Shown: piece after piece, positions 1 through 8,462 of the stretch
Layout of the letters: each line of letters starts with the position of its first letter
How positions within the stretch are numbered: position 1 is the first letter of the stretch
NCBI RefSeq assembly: GCF_026683955.1
Contig: NZ_CP113343.1
Span: forward strand, 4,526,001 to 4,590,000
Direction: 5' to 3'
DNA from: Arthrobacter sp. MMS18-M83
GTDB lineage: Bacteria > Actinomycetota > Actinomycetes > Actinomycetales > Micrococcaceae
Length of the DNA stretch: 64,000 bases
Position numbers and translations under genes: made by a program
Notes under the pieces: generated by a model
What the model was told of the DNA's origin: nothing
The model's database searches: none
Seen by the model: the letters and a program-made list of their open reading frames with translations, nothing else

Positions 1-170
1 TTGAATGGGCTCCCGAGATCCCCACCTATGTGTCTCTGGCAGTCATCATCGGCACTATCGTGGTGGCGGTAGTCGCGAGCCTCCTGAGTCCGGCCGCCAT
101 CAAGTCCAAGCTGGACGCCCGGCTCGAGGAAGATTCCCGCAAGAGCATGCACAAGGTCTCCGGCCACTAA
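1..170 (+). CDS. TerC-family membrane protein, C-terminal end only
   Basis: Only the last 55 codons are in the window; the reading frame enters at base 3 and stops with TAA at 168-170. The visible part has one strongly hydrophobic transmembrane helix (starting around TYVSLAVIIGTIVVAVVASL) followed by a charged cytoplasmic tail. The short signature before the helix (EWAPEIPTYVSL) and the final helix with a charged tail resemble actinobacterial TerC/Alx integral membrane proteins, which are linked to tellurite resistance and manganese export. In related Arthrobacter genomes a terC gene lies near the uvrB/uvrA region, which fits. Family assignment from so short a tail is tentative. Confidence 0.55.
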   Translation, partial: EWAPEIPTYVSLAVIIGTIVVAVVASLLSPAAIKSKLDARLEEDSRKSMHKVSGH

Positions 171-200
171 CGCGGGTCGCCGCGGTGCGCGGCGGACCAC

Positions 201-238
201 AGCTGAACCCCGGTCACCACTGTGGCCGGGGTTCAGCT
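201..238. terminator. Bidirectional stem-loop terminator between terC and the S33 peptidase
   Basis: AGCTGAACCCCGG at 201-213 pairs perfectly with CCGGGGTTCAGCT at 226-238, leaving a 12-nt loop. It sits about 30 nt after the terC stop and overlaps the last codons of the leftward peptidase gene (stop at 233-235), so it can end both convergent transcripts. There is no long U tract, as is common in high-GC actinobacteria. Confidence 0.7.
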
Positions 239-1582
239 CTTGCCGCGCACCATTCCCAAGAGACGGTTGAAGATTCCCTCGCCGTCTTCGCCGATAGCAT
301 CGTGGTGGAAGTCCCCGGTGGTCCAGGCCTGCAGTCCGCGCACAGCGGCTGCGGTCTCCATGGATAGCTCGAAGTCCACATAGATGTCGTCGCGATACAC
401 CGCAGCCGCCACGGGTACCGTGTTCGCGGCCAGCCGGGCCACATCGTAAAGAGGTTTCCAGTCCTGCTTGCCGGCCAAACGGGCGGCCACGTCCTGCAAG
501 GGCACCAAGGCCGGATCCTGCTCGAAATACCAGGGGTAGACCATCTCGCCTGTCAGGAGCGGCTCCGCGGCCTCGGGCTGGAACTCCGGGAATTCCGCAA
601 GCACGCGCCAAGCCGCCCAGTCCGTGGCTTGCTCTTGGCCGTAGATGGCCTCGTGCAGGACCGCGTACAGGGGATTCGATGCCCGGGATACGAGTCCGTG
701 GACTTGCTCCAGGAAGGCGTCAGAAAGCCGCTCTCCATCCGCGGAGGGTACAAAGGCGTCCTCCAGGAGGGTGTGCAGGGCATCCACGCGGGTGTTCCCG
801 CCCAGGAACGATCCCACCAGTTGGAAGCGCTCCGCGGTCAGGCGCTCTCCACTGGGCAGCCGCTCCTTCGTGGCGTCCAGATGCCGCGCGATACGGGTCA
901 CCATCTCGCGGTCCTCCGGATACCAGGCGAAGTACTCCGCGTTCCGTTCCGCGACCCGCTGGAACGTGGCCCGGTAGACGCGCTCGGCCGGGCCGTCCAA
1001 CGGCGCAAGCCCTCCCGTGATGAGCACTTCGCGAAGGCCTTCCGGAGCGAAGGAAAGGTAGGTCAGTGCGCAGAAACCGCCGAAGCTCTGGCCAAGAACG
1101 GTCCACGGTTCCGAGCCCAAGGTTTTCCGGATGAGTTCGGCGTCAGCCACGATCGAGTCGGCCCGGAAATGCGCCAGGTAGTCTGCCTGAGCCTCGGCAT
1201 CGCCTCGGAGCGGCAGCGTGTTGCGGTCCGCTGGCGTGGACAGGCCCGTGCCGCGTTGGTCGAGCATCAGAATGCGGAAGCTTCTTGCGGCAGCCTTCAT
1301 CCAGCCGGACAAGGACGTGGTCCGCGTTCCGCGTCCGCCCGGTCCGCCTTGGAGGTAGAGCAACCACGGCAGCCGGGCCGCGTCCTCAGCCGGGTGCTCG
1401 GCGGAGACGAACTCCCGGGCGAAGACGGCGATCGTCTCCGCGGCGCCATCACCGGGAGCTTCGCTCCCGGAAGGCCAGTGGTCGAGGGGCACCGTGAAGA
1501 AATGTTCGGTGGTCCGGACGCCACGGAATTCGTGACGTGCCCGGATGGTGTGTGCCGCGTGGCCAGCCATGCGTTCAGCCAC
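233..1582 (-). CDS. Alpha/beta hydrolase, proline iminopeptidase-like (peptidase family S33)
   Basis: A 449-aa alpha/beta hydrolase. An oxyanion-region motif reads QGGPGGRG (HGGPG in classical prolyl aminopeptidases), and the nucleophile elbow GQSFGG holds the probable catalytic serine. A conserved LDQRGTG lies between them. Near the C-terminus DFHHDAIG carries the probable catalytic histidine. The family releases N-terminal proline or other residues from peptides in the cytoplasm; no signal peptide is seen. The start region overlaps the upstream acetyltransferase by 8 nt (1575-1582), so the two are probably co-transcribed and translationally coupled. Substrate is not predictable from sequence, so a general S33 hydrolase is the safe call. 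Confidence 0.85.
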   Translation of the reverse strand: MAERMAGHAAHTIRARHEFRGVRTTEHFFTVPLDHWPSGSEAPGDGAAETIAVFAREFVSAEHPAEDAARLPWLLYLQGGPGGRGTRTTSLSGWMKAAARSFRILMLDQRGTGLSTPADRNTLPLRGDAEAQADYLAHFRADSIVADAELIRKTLGSEPWTVLGQSFGGFCALTYLSFAPEGLREVLITGGLAPLDGPAERVYRATFQRVAERNAEYFAWYPEDREMVTRIARHLDATKERLPSGERLTAERFQLVGSFLGGNTRVDALHTLLEDAFVPSADGERLSDAFLEQVHGLVSRASNPLYAVLHEAIYGQEQATDWAAWRVLAEFPEFQPEAAEPLLTGEMVYPWYFEQDPALVPLQDVAARLAGKQDWKPLYDVARLAANTVPVAAAVYRDDIYVDFELSMETAAAVRGLQAWTTGDFHHDAIGEDGEGIFNRLLGMVRGKS

Positions 1583-2075
1583 GGGTCAAGACCTTGTCAT
1601 CGCTGCCAAAGGCACCCAGGGCTTCTCCGGCAAGCCGGAAGGTGGACCAGCCGTCCATGGGCACGGCGCCGACGCTGCGATAGAAGTTAATGGACGGTTC
1701 GTTCCAGTCCAGGACGCTCCATTCCACCCTTGCGTAACCGCGTTCGACGGCGGTGGCGGCCAGATGCTGCAGGAGCGCCTTGCCGTGGCCCTCGCCGCGC
1801 GCATGGGGCGTGACGTAAAGGTCCTCAAGGTAGATGCCGTGGACACCTTCCCACGTGGAGTAGTTCAAGAACCACAAGGCGAAGCCCTGGACGTCTCCTG
1901 CCGCGTTTTCCGCCATGTGCGCGTACACCCGCGGATTCTCGCCGAACAGGGCAGCGGTCAGCATCTCCGGCGTGTTTTTCACGGCGTCGGGCTCTTTTTC
2001 GTAGACCGCGAGCTCGTGGATCATCTGCAGGATCGCGGGGACATCGGACACGGCGGCAGGGCGGATAACACTCAT
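1575..2075 (-). CDS. GNAT family N-acetyltransferase (diamine acetyltransferase-like)
   Basis: A 166-aa single-domain GNAT protein. The N-terminus IRPAAVSDVPAILQMIHELA is the usual alpha1/alpha2 start. LEDLYVTPHARGEGHGKALL is motif A, with the acetyl-CoA pyrophosphate-binding R-G-x-G-x-G/A loop, and WNEPSINFYRSVGA is motif B. The arrangement most resembles spermidine/diamine acetyltransferases (SAT1-like), but substrate is uncertain. On the minus strand TAAGCT (2087-2082) lies 6 nt before the ATG and there is no Shine-Dalgarno, suggesting a leaderless transcript. The gene is 20 nt downstream of the helicase stop and overlaps the S33 peptidase. Confidence 0.85.
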   Translation of the reverse strand: MSVIRPAAVSDVPAILQMIHELAVYEKEPDAVKNTPEMLTAALFGENPRVYAHMAENAAGDVQGFALWFLNYSTWEGVHGIYLEDLYVTPHARGEGHGKALLQHLAATAVERGYARVEWSVLDWNEPSINFYRSVGAVPMDGWSTFRLAGEALGAFGSDDKVLTRG

Positions 2076-2095
2076 GATTCGAGCTTACTAGGAGC

Positions 2096-4657
2096 CTAGA
2101 GGCGGTTGACCGCGGTCACCCTGACCACGGCGGTACCGCTCTCGTCCGAGGCTTCCAGGTCCACTTCGGCGGAAATGCCCCAATCATGGTTGCGGGCGGG
2201 GTCGTCGAAGATTTGCCGCACACGCCAGATGCCAGGTTCCTCGGTGATCATGAGGAGGCCCGGGCCGCGGGCGTCGGGGCCGGTCCCGATGTCGTCGTGT
2301 TCGTCGAAATAGTCGTCCAGGACGTCCTCCCAGTGTTCCGCATCCCAGCCGCTGCCGGCGTCGAGCTCGCCCAAAGCGGCGGCATCCTCGTCCGCGAACA
2401 GCTCAACGCGCCGGAACATTTCGTTGCGGACCATAACCCGGAAGGCGCGGGTGTTGGACGTGAGCGACGGCGGCGGGGGAGGCGGGGCGTCGTGCGGCGT
2501 GGGGGCCGCCCCGGACGTGAGCTCCTCCCATTCGTCCAGTAGGCTGGAGTCGACTTGGCGGACCAGTTCGCCTAGCCACGCGATGAGGTCTTCAAGGTCT
2601 TCGCGCAGCGCGTCCTGCGGCACCGTTTGGCGCAAGGCCTTGAAGCCGTCTGCCAAATACCGCAACACAATGCCCTCGGAGCGGGCCAGTCCATAGAACT
2701 GGACGAATTCACCGAAGTTCATGGCGCGCTCGTACATATCGCGTACCACCGACTTGGGCGCGAGCTCAAAGTCGCCCACCCATGGAGCGGCCTTGCGGTA
2801 GACATCGAAAGCTTCGCCCAGGATCTCCGCGAGGGGCTGCGGGTAGCTGACCTCTTCGAGCATCGCCATGCGCTGGTCATAGTCGATGCCATCGGCCTTC
2901 ATGGCGGCGATAGCCTCGCCGCGTGCCTTCTTTTGCTGCGCAGAGAGGATTTGGCGGGGTTTCTCGAGGGTTGCCTCGATCACGGACACAACGTCCAAAG
3001 CGTACGACGGCGACTCCGGGTCCAGGAGCTCCAGCGCCGCAAGCGCAAACGGCGAAAGCGGCTGGTTCAGTGCGAAGTTGGCTTGCAGGTGGACGGTCAA
3101 GCGAACGGATCGGCCTTCCTTCTCCTGCTCGGCTTCGGGAATGCGTTCCACCACTCCTGCGGCCAACAGCTCCCGGTAGATACCCAGGGCTTTCTTCATG
3201 AGCTGCAGTTGGGCGGACCGGGCCTCGTGGTTTTCGGTGAGGAGGCGGCGCGTGGCGGCGAACGGGTCGCCGGGACGTTCCATCAAGTTGAGCAACATCG
3301 CATGCGTCACCGTGAAACTCGAGGTCAACGGGTCCGGGACCGACTCCACCAAACGCGTGAAGGTGGGTTGCCCCCAGGAGACGAAGCCCTCGGGGGGCTT
3401 CTTTCGCACCACTTGCCGCAGTTTCTTCTGGTCGTCACCGAATTTCGCGGTGGCCTTGGCCATCGCCTTCGCGTTCTCCACCACGTGTTCGGGAGCCTGC
3501 ACCACAACCGTTCCGGCGGTGTCATAGCCTGCGCGGCCCGCGCGGCCGGCGATCTGATGGAACTCGCGGGAGTTCAGCAAACGGGTGCGGACGCCGTCGT
3601 ACTTGCTCAGGGCCGTCAGGAGGACGGTGCGGATGGGAACGTTGATTCCCACGCCGAGCGTGTCGGTACCGCAGATGACCTTCAGGAGTCCCGCCTGGGC
3701 CAATTGCTCCACGAGCCGCCGGTACTTGGGCAGCATGCCGGCGTGATGGACGCCGATGCCGTGGCGCACCAACCGGTTCAGGGTCTTGCCGAATCCGGCG
3801 GCGAACCTGAAGCCGGCAATCAGTTCGGCAATCTTGTCCTTTTCCTCGCGAGTGCACATGTTGACGCTCATGAGGTTTTGGGCGCGTTCGATCGCTTCGA
3901 CCTGGCTGAAATGCACCACATAAACGGGAACCTGCTTGGTGCTCAGGAGTTCCTCGAGGGTTTCGTGGACGGGAGTTTCCTGGAAGTAATAGTGCAGGGG
4001 GATGGGGCGTTCGGCTGAGCTGACGGTGGTGGTTGACCGCCCGGTGAGTTCGGTCAGGCCGGTTTCGAACTGGCTGACGTCTCCCAACGTCGCTGACATC
4101 AGGAGGAACTGGGCCTGCGGGAGCTCCAGGAGCGGCACCTGCCAGGCCCAACCCCGCTGGGGATCTGAGTAGAAGTGGAACTCGTCCATGATGACCGTGC
4201 CGAGTTCGGCTCCCTTGCCTTCGCGCAGGGCGATGTTGGCGAGGATTTCGGCGGTGCAGCAGATGATGGGCGCGTCCTGGTTGACCCCTGAGTCGCCCGT
4301 GATCATGCCGACGTTCTCCGCTCCGAAGATCTCGCAGAGGGCGAAGAACTTCTCCGAGACCAAGGCCTTGATGGGGGCGGTGTAGTAGCTGCGCATTCCC
4401 CGGGACATGGCCTCGAAATGCGCCGCGATGGCTACCAGCGACTTTCCCGAGCCGGTGGGTGTAGCCAGGATGACATTGGAGCCGGATGCGAGTTCCATGA
4501 TGGCTTCATCCTGCGCAGGGTACAGCTGCAGCCCGCGGCTCTCCGTCCACTCAACGAAGCGTGTGTAGATTTCGTCCGGGTCAACGCGTCCGTTGCCCGA
4601 TCCGGCGTCGGAGGTTCCAGCGTTGGATGTTACCGGAAGCTGCTCAAGAAGTTTCAT
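2096..4657 (-). CDS. Ski2-like DEAD/DEAH-box RNA helicase (DUF3516-type)
   Basis: About 853 aa from the ATG at 4657, chosen because GGAAGG lies just upstream; a longer frame to 4753 has no ribosome-binding site. Motif I is ATPTGSGKS (near residue 70), motif II DEFH, motif III SAT (LLMSATLGD) and motif VI QIAGRAGRAGYD, in the order of superfamily 2 Ski2-like helicases. The C-terminal half, with many acidic and aromatic residues, corresponds to the DUF3516 region of actinobacterial homologues, and the extreme C-terminus has a short beta-rich segment. The family is thought to unwind structured RNA in an ATP-dependent way. An IS110 remnant sits immediately upstream, in what would be its promoter region. 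Confidence 0.88.
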   Translation of the reverse strand: MKLLEQLPVTSNAGTSDAGSGNGRVDPDEIYTRFVEWTESRGLQLYPAQDEAIMELASGSNVILATPTGSGKSLVAIAAHFEAMSRGMRSYYTAPIKALVSEKFFALCEIFGAENVGMITGDSGVNQDAPIICCTAEILANIALREGKGAELGTVIMDEFHFYSDPQRGWAWQVPLLELPQAQFLLMSATLGDVSQFETGLTELTGRSTTTVSSAERPIPLHYYFQETPVHETLEELLSTKQVPVYVVHFSQVEAIERAQNLMSVNMCTREEKDKIAELIAGFRFAAGFGKTLNRLVRHGIGVHHAGMLPKYRRLVEQLAQAGLLKVICGTDTLGVGINVPIRTVLLTALSKYDGVRTRLLNSREFHQIAGRAGRAGYDTAGTVVVQAPEHVVENAKAMAKATAKFGDDQKKLRQVVRKKPPEGFVSWGQPTFTRLVESVPDPLTSSFTVTHAMLLNLMERPGDPFAATRRLLTENHEARSAQLQLMKKALGIYRELLAAGVVERIPEAEQEKEGRSVRLTVHLQANFALNQPLSPFALAALELLDPESPSYALDVVSVIEATLEKPRQILSAQQKKARGEAIAAMKADGIDYDQRMAMLEEVSYPQPLAEILGEAFDVYRKAAPWVGDFELAPKSVVRDMYERAMNFGEFVQFYGLARSEGIVLRYLADGFKALRQTVPQDALREDLEDLIAWLGELVRQVDSSLLDEWEELTSGAAPTPHDAPPPPPPSLTSNTRAFRVMVRNEMFRRVELFADEDAAALGELDAGSGWDAEHWEDVLDDYFDEHDDIGTGPDARGPGLLMITEEPGIWRVRQIFDDPARNHDWGISAEVDLEASDESGTAVVRVTAVNRL

Positions 4658-4972
4658 TGCCTTCCAGCTTAGTTCCCGAGGGGCGGTCGCCCCGCCGTGG
4701 CGGTGGAAAATTGGCGGGTCCCTCACCTGTCCTGGTCGGGATCTGGTGCTCACCGGTGGGGCGGGAGGAGACTTGGGAGTGTGTTTCGGTTGACCCCGGT
4801 CGCTCGATGGTGCCGGTGAGCCCGTAGTTTAGTTTGGTGGCGGAGGGCACAGTTTCTTGTCCGCGGGACCGTGGATTGTTGCTTCGAGCACGAATGTCAG
4901 ATTTGTTGTTTATCCGTCCTCCCCGGAACACAGACACCTTTTCACAGGGGCGGCTTTGGAAGGTGATCCGCT
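4658..4972 (+). other. Non-coding flank of the IS110 remnant (possible bridge-RNA remnant)
   Basis: These 315 bases hold no convincing gene. They lie between the helicase start and the transposase start. CTCACCGG (4749-4756) and CCGGTGAG (4813-4820) form a perfect 8-bp inverted repeat around a G-rich then C-rich interior, so the segment can fold. In IS110-group elements the non-coding end upstream of the transposase encodes the bridge RNA that specifies target and donor DNA. Whether this segment is that RNA or ordinary promoter DNA for the helicase is inference. The left boundary of the element cannot be placed without a relative to compare. Confidence 0.35.
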
Positions 4973-5729
4973 ATGGAGGTGATCCACCCGCGGTGCGCGG
5001 GTGTCGATGTTTCGAAGAAGGACGCGAAGGTCTGCGTCCGTGTCCAGGGCCGAGGGTCCAGGCCCACCAGGTCCACTGTCACGACCTGGGATTCGATGAC
5101 CGCCCGGATCCTCGACCTGCGGGAGCACCTGGGTGTCCCCGGGAGACTGATGCTGCAGGCCCTCGTCGAGGGCGAGAATGACCCCGTCGCACTGGCAAAC
5201 CTCGCCCAGCGCAGCTTGCGTTCGAAGATCCCCGAGCTCACCAAGGCGCTCAATGGCAGGTTCCATGACCACCACCGCTTCATGGCGGCCCTGTATCTGC
5301 ACCGGATCGACGCTCACACCGCGGACATCAACGACCTCAGCGCCAGGATCGAAGAGGCGATCGCGCCCTTTCTCCTCGCCCGGGAGATCCTCGTGAGTAT
5401 TCCGGGATTCAGCAGAACGGTCGCCGAGGTCTTCATCGCCGAAACGGGGGCTGACATGAGCGTCTTCCCCACTGCCGGGCACACACCTACTTCTCCGCGA
5501 AATACAGACGGATCACTGCCGGCACGGTCCGTCCAAAGCGCTCGTCGCATTGGAACACGCCATGCTCACCGCAGTCTGGCACATGCTCACCACAGGAGAG
5601 CTCTACCGGGATCCCGGACCTGACTATTTCGCCGGACGCGCCCCAGCCAAGACCAAGGCCCGCGCGATCGGACAGCTCGAGTCCCTGGGCTACCAAGTCA
5701 TCCTCGAACCCCTGCAACAAGCCGGCTAA
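4973..5729 (+). pseudogene. IS110-family transposase remnant with two internal deletions and a frameshift
   Basis: The start (ATG 4973 after GGAAGG) gives HPRCAGVDVSKKDAKVCVRV, the first Asp-containing strand of the IS110 RuvC-like DEDD domain. Near 5130-5140 the text jumps from DLREHLG to VPGRLMLQALVEGE, so most of the DEDD domain is missing. The C-terminal transposase_20 region follows (VSIPGFSRTVAEVFIAETG). At about 5480 the frame breaks again after TAGH; another frame continues with TYFSAKYRRITA, and one further base is missing near 5517. The original C-terminus (ALVALEHAMLTAVWHML to LEPLQQAG, TAA at 5727-5729) is still readable. About 250 codons remain against roughly 400 in intact relatives, so it cannot transpose. 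The damage list comes from my recollection of the family consensus. Confidence 0.8.
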
Positions 5730-5789
5730 GAAACCACAACAGGCAATTTTCATGTCAGTGTGGAGAGGAAGAGACCACGGAGCCGGACG

Positions 5790-6581
5790 ATGGAGACAGC
5801 AGTGAAATGGGATCCAGCCAAGTACGTCGAGTTCGGCAATCACCGCGACCGCCCGTTTTTTGACCTGACCTCGAGAATCCTGGCGGAAGATCCACGGCTC
5901 GTGGTGGATCTGGGCTGCGGTCCGGGGAACCTGACGGCGACCCTCCCGACGCGCTGGCCCGGTGCCGCCGTCGTCGGGCTGGACTCTTCTGCCGAGATGC
6001 TGGCGAAAGCCGAACTGCTCACCGCCGCACGGCCGGGTCTTTCGTTCGAGCGCGCCGACATCGCAGAGTGGACACCGGAAGCGGACACCGACGTCGTGGT
6101 CAGCAACGCGGCCCTGCAATGGGTGCCCGGACACCTGGCCATGCTCGCCGGGTGGCTGGACGCGCTGAAGCCCGGTGCGTGGTTTGCCCTGCAGGTCCCG
6201 GGAAACTTCGGTGCCCCCTCCCATGTACTCATGCGCGAGCTGGCCGGTTCGCCGGAATGGTCCGGAAGATTGTCCGGTGTGCTGCGTCACGACGACGCCG
6301 TCGGGGAACCAGCCGACTATCTCCGGATCATGCTCGACGCCGGATGCGACGCCGACGCCTGGGAAACCACCTACCAGCAACTCCTACCGGGACCCGACCC
6401 CGTGCTGCACTGGGTGCGGGGGACGGGTCTCCGTCCTGTGCTTGCCGCCCTTCCCGAGGGCGAAGCGGCCGCTTTCGAAAACCAGTACGCAGCCATGCTG
6501 CGAGAGGCCTATCCGACGGACCGGCACGGCACCGTGTTTCCCTTCCGCAGGATTTTCGCCGTGGCCAAAAAACGTGGCTAA
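5790..6581 (+). CDS. tam: Trans-aconitate 2-methyltransferase
   Basis: About 263 aa, SAM-dependent class I methyltransferase. The start METAVKWDPAKYVEFGNHRDRP is the characteristic N-terminus of Tam proteins. Motif I is VVDLGCGPGNLT, followed by the acidic GLDSS loop that binds the SAM ribose. VSNAALQWVP is the conserved post-II/III segment, and WETTYQQLLPGPDPVLHWVRGTG matches the Tam C-terminal region. The enzyme methylates trans-aconitate, a toxic by-product that inhibits aconitase, in the cytoplasm. A start 30 nt upstream (5760) is possible but adds a non-conserved basic stretch. The gene stands alone just after the IS110 remnant. Confidence 0.87.
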   Translation: METAVKWDPAKYVEFGNHRDRPFFDLTSRILAEDPRLVVDLGCGPGNLTATLPTRWPGAAVVGLDSSAEMLAKAELLTAARPGLSFERADIAEWTPEADTDVVVSNAALQWVPGHLAMLAGWLDALKPGAWFALQVPGNFGAPSHVLMRELAGSPEWSGRLSGVLRHDDAVGEPADYLRIMLDAGCDADAWETTYQQLLPGPDPVLHWVRGTGLRPVLAALPEGEAAAFENQYAAMLREAYPTDRHGTVFPFRRIFAVAKKRG

Positions 6582-6716
6582 GAAGGAGCGATTCCTGGCT
6601 CCGGAAGTACTGGAATTGCACCGAATACCAGTGTGATCTGAACTACAATGACAAGGCCATCGCGGGGCGGCATCGTGTGGAATCCGCCGCTCCGGAGACC
6701 AACGATTGGAGGCAAA

Positions 6717-8462
6717 GTGCTGGCATCCCTGCTGCTGCAGCGCCTAGCCCCCTACAAGACCCACGTACTGGCCATAGTTTTGCTGCAACTGGTCCAGATC
6801 GGAGCCACCCTCCTCCTACCCACCTTCAACGCCAAGATCGTCGACGACGGCCTTGTTGCCGGGAACAGCGAAGTGATACTGCGACTGGGCGGTTGGATGC
6901 TGCTCCTCGCAGTCGTTCAGGTGCTTGCTGCAGTGCTGACCGGCTACCTTGGCGCCATCGTCGCCATGAAGCTTGGCAGAGGGCTCCGGCAGGACCTTTT
7001 CGACAAGATCCATTCCCTCCCGGACCAGGACGTAGCGGCCTTCGGGCCCGCCAGCCTCGTGGTCAGGACCACCAACGACGTCCTGCAGCTGCAGAACATT
7101 ACGGTGATCGTGTTTAGCATGCTGGTGGCAGCGCCGGTCATGGGCATAGGCGGCGTCATTCTGGCAGTCGAACAGGACGTGGCATTGTCGTGGATCGTTT
7201 TTGCGATCATTCCCGTGCTGCTGACCATCATGCTCTTGATCGTCCGCAAGCTCGTGCCGCTGTACCGCGAGGGCCAGGGCTTGCTGGACCGGATCAACAG
7301 CGTGCTTCGGGAACAGATCCTGGGCACCGCAGTCATCAGGGCCTTTGTCCGCCAACCATTTGAGATGAGACGGTTCGAGGCTGCCAATGACGCCCTGACA
7401 AACAACAATCTCCGTTCTGCCCGGATTATCGCGGCCATGCTTCCGCTCGTCATGATCGTCGTCAACCTGTCCTCGGCGGGGGTGGTCTGGCTCGGTGGCC
7501 ACCGCATCATCCACGGCGACATGAAATTGGGTGCACTCACCGCATTCATCGCCTACATCATGCAAATCCTCCTCGCGATCATGATGGCCATGTATGTGCT
7601 GAGCATGGCTCCCCGTGCTTCCGTCAGCGCTGAACGCGTCACCGAAGTGCTCAACACTGAATCCGAATCGGCCCTGCCGGGAATCCTGGCCGGCGGGAGC
7701 ACGGGAGGTCCTGAGCTGACGGGGGGCTTGAGCTTCAACAACGTCTCCTTCGCCTATCCGGGAGCCGAGGCGCCGGTGGTGGAAGGCATCTCTTTCGAAG
7801 CGGCCCCGGGAACCACGACGGCGGTGATCGGCTCCACGGGAAGCGGCAAGTCAACTATCGTCAGCCTTGTGCCAAGGCTCCTTGAGGCGACAAACGGAAG
7901 CATCTCCCTCGACGGCCAGGACATCGCGACGGTTCCCTTGGGTGCCTTGCGCAGCCGGCTCGCCGTCGTGCCCCAGGAGACATGGCTGTTCCGTGGAACC
8001 ATCGCGGAAAATCTGCGGCTTTCGCTGCCGTCGGCAACGGATTCCCAATTGTGGCAAGCCCTCGAGACCGCGCAGGCAGAAGATTTCGTGGCCGAACTGC
8101 CCCAAGGTCTGGAAACCACCCTCTCCCAGAGCGGTGCCGGTCTCTCCGGCGGCCAGCGGCAGCGCTTGTGCATTGCCCGCGCAATCTTGCGCCCCGCATC
8201 CGTCTATTTGTTCGACGACAGTTTCTCAGCCCTGGACACGGCGACCGAGGCAAGGCTCCGGGCCGCACTCGAACCCGAACTGAGGGAGGCAACCGTCATC
8301 ATCGTCGCCCAGAGGGTCAATACGGTGGTGTCGGCGGACCAGATACTCCTCATCGACCAGGGCCGTCTGGTGGCAAAGGGAACCCACGAGGAACTCCTCG
8401 TGTCCTCGGAGACCTACCGGGAGATCGTGGCGTCCCAGCTCGAAACGGAAGAAGCCGCGTGA
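6717..8462 (+). CDS. Half-size ABC exporter, degenerate-site partner
   Basis: About 581 aa from GTG 6717, which has TTGGAGG 5 nt upstream; the frame opens further upstream but without a ribosome-binding site. The first ~320 residues are a six-helix exporter membrane domain, followed by a nucleotide-binding domain: Walker A GSTGSGKST (~370), Q-loop VVPQETWLF, signature LSGGQRQRL, Walker B VYLFDDSFSALD. The catalytic glutamate after Walker B is Asp, and the switch histidine is Gln (VAQRVNTV). Such changes are typical of the degenerate half of heterodimeric exporters (LmrCD, TM287/288). The stop overlaps the next gene by 4 nt, fitting a heterodimer. Substrate is unknown; drugs, lipids or peptides are possible. 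Confidence 0.88.
   Translation: MLASLLLQRLAPYKTHVLAIVLLQLVQIGATLLLPTFNAKIVDDGLVAGNSEVILRLGGWMLLLAVVQVLAAVLTGYLGAIVAMKLGRGLRQDLFDKIHSLPDQDVAAFGPASLVVRTTNDVLQLQNITVIVFSMLVAAPVMGIGGVILAVEQDVALSWIVFAIIPVLLTIMLLIVRKLVPLYREGQGLLDRINSVLREQILGTAVIRAFVRQPFEMRRFEAANDALTNNNLRSARIIAAMLPLVMIVVNLSSAGVVWLGGHRIIHGDMKLGALTAFIAYIMQILLAIMMAMYVLSMAPRASVSAERVTEVLNTESESALPGILAGGSTGGPELTGGLSFNNVSFAYPGAEAPVVEGISFEAAPGTTTAVIGSTGSGKSTIVSLVPRLLEATNGSISLDGQDIATVPLGALRSRLAVVPQETWLFRGTIAENLRLSLPSATDSQLWQALETAQAEDFVAELPQGLETTLSQSGAGLSGGQRQRLCIARAILRPASVYLFDDSFSALDTATEARLRAALEPELREATVIIVAQRVNTVVSADQILLIDQGRLVAKGTHEELLVSSETYREIVASQLETEEAA

Noticed and set aside
2627..4018. Long plus-strand open frame opposite the helicase gene
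   Set aside because: It is antisense to clear helicase motifs, has no recognisable domain, and long antisense frames are expected at this GC content.
4644..4937. Possible 97-aa minus-strand gene upstream of the helicase
   Set aside because: Low-complexity, overlaps the helicase start and the IS110 flank, no ribosome-binding site and no similarity recognised.
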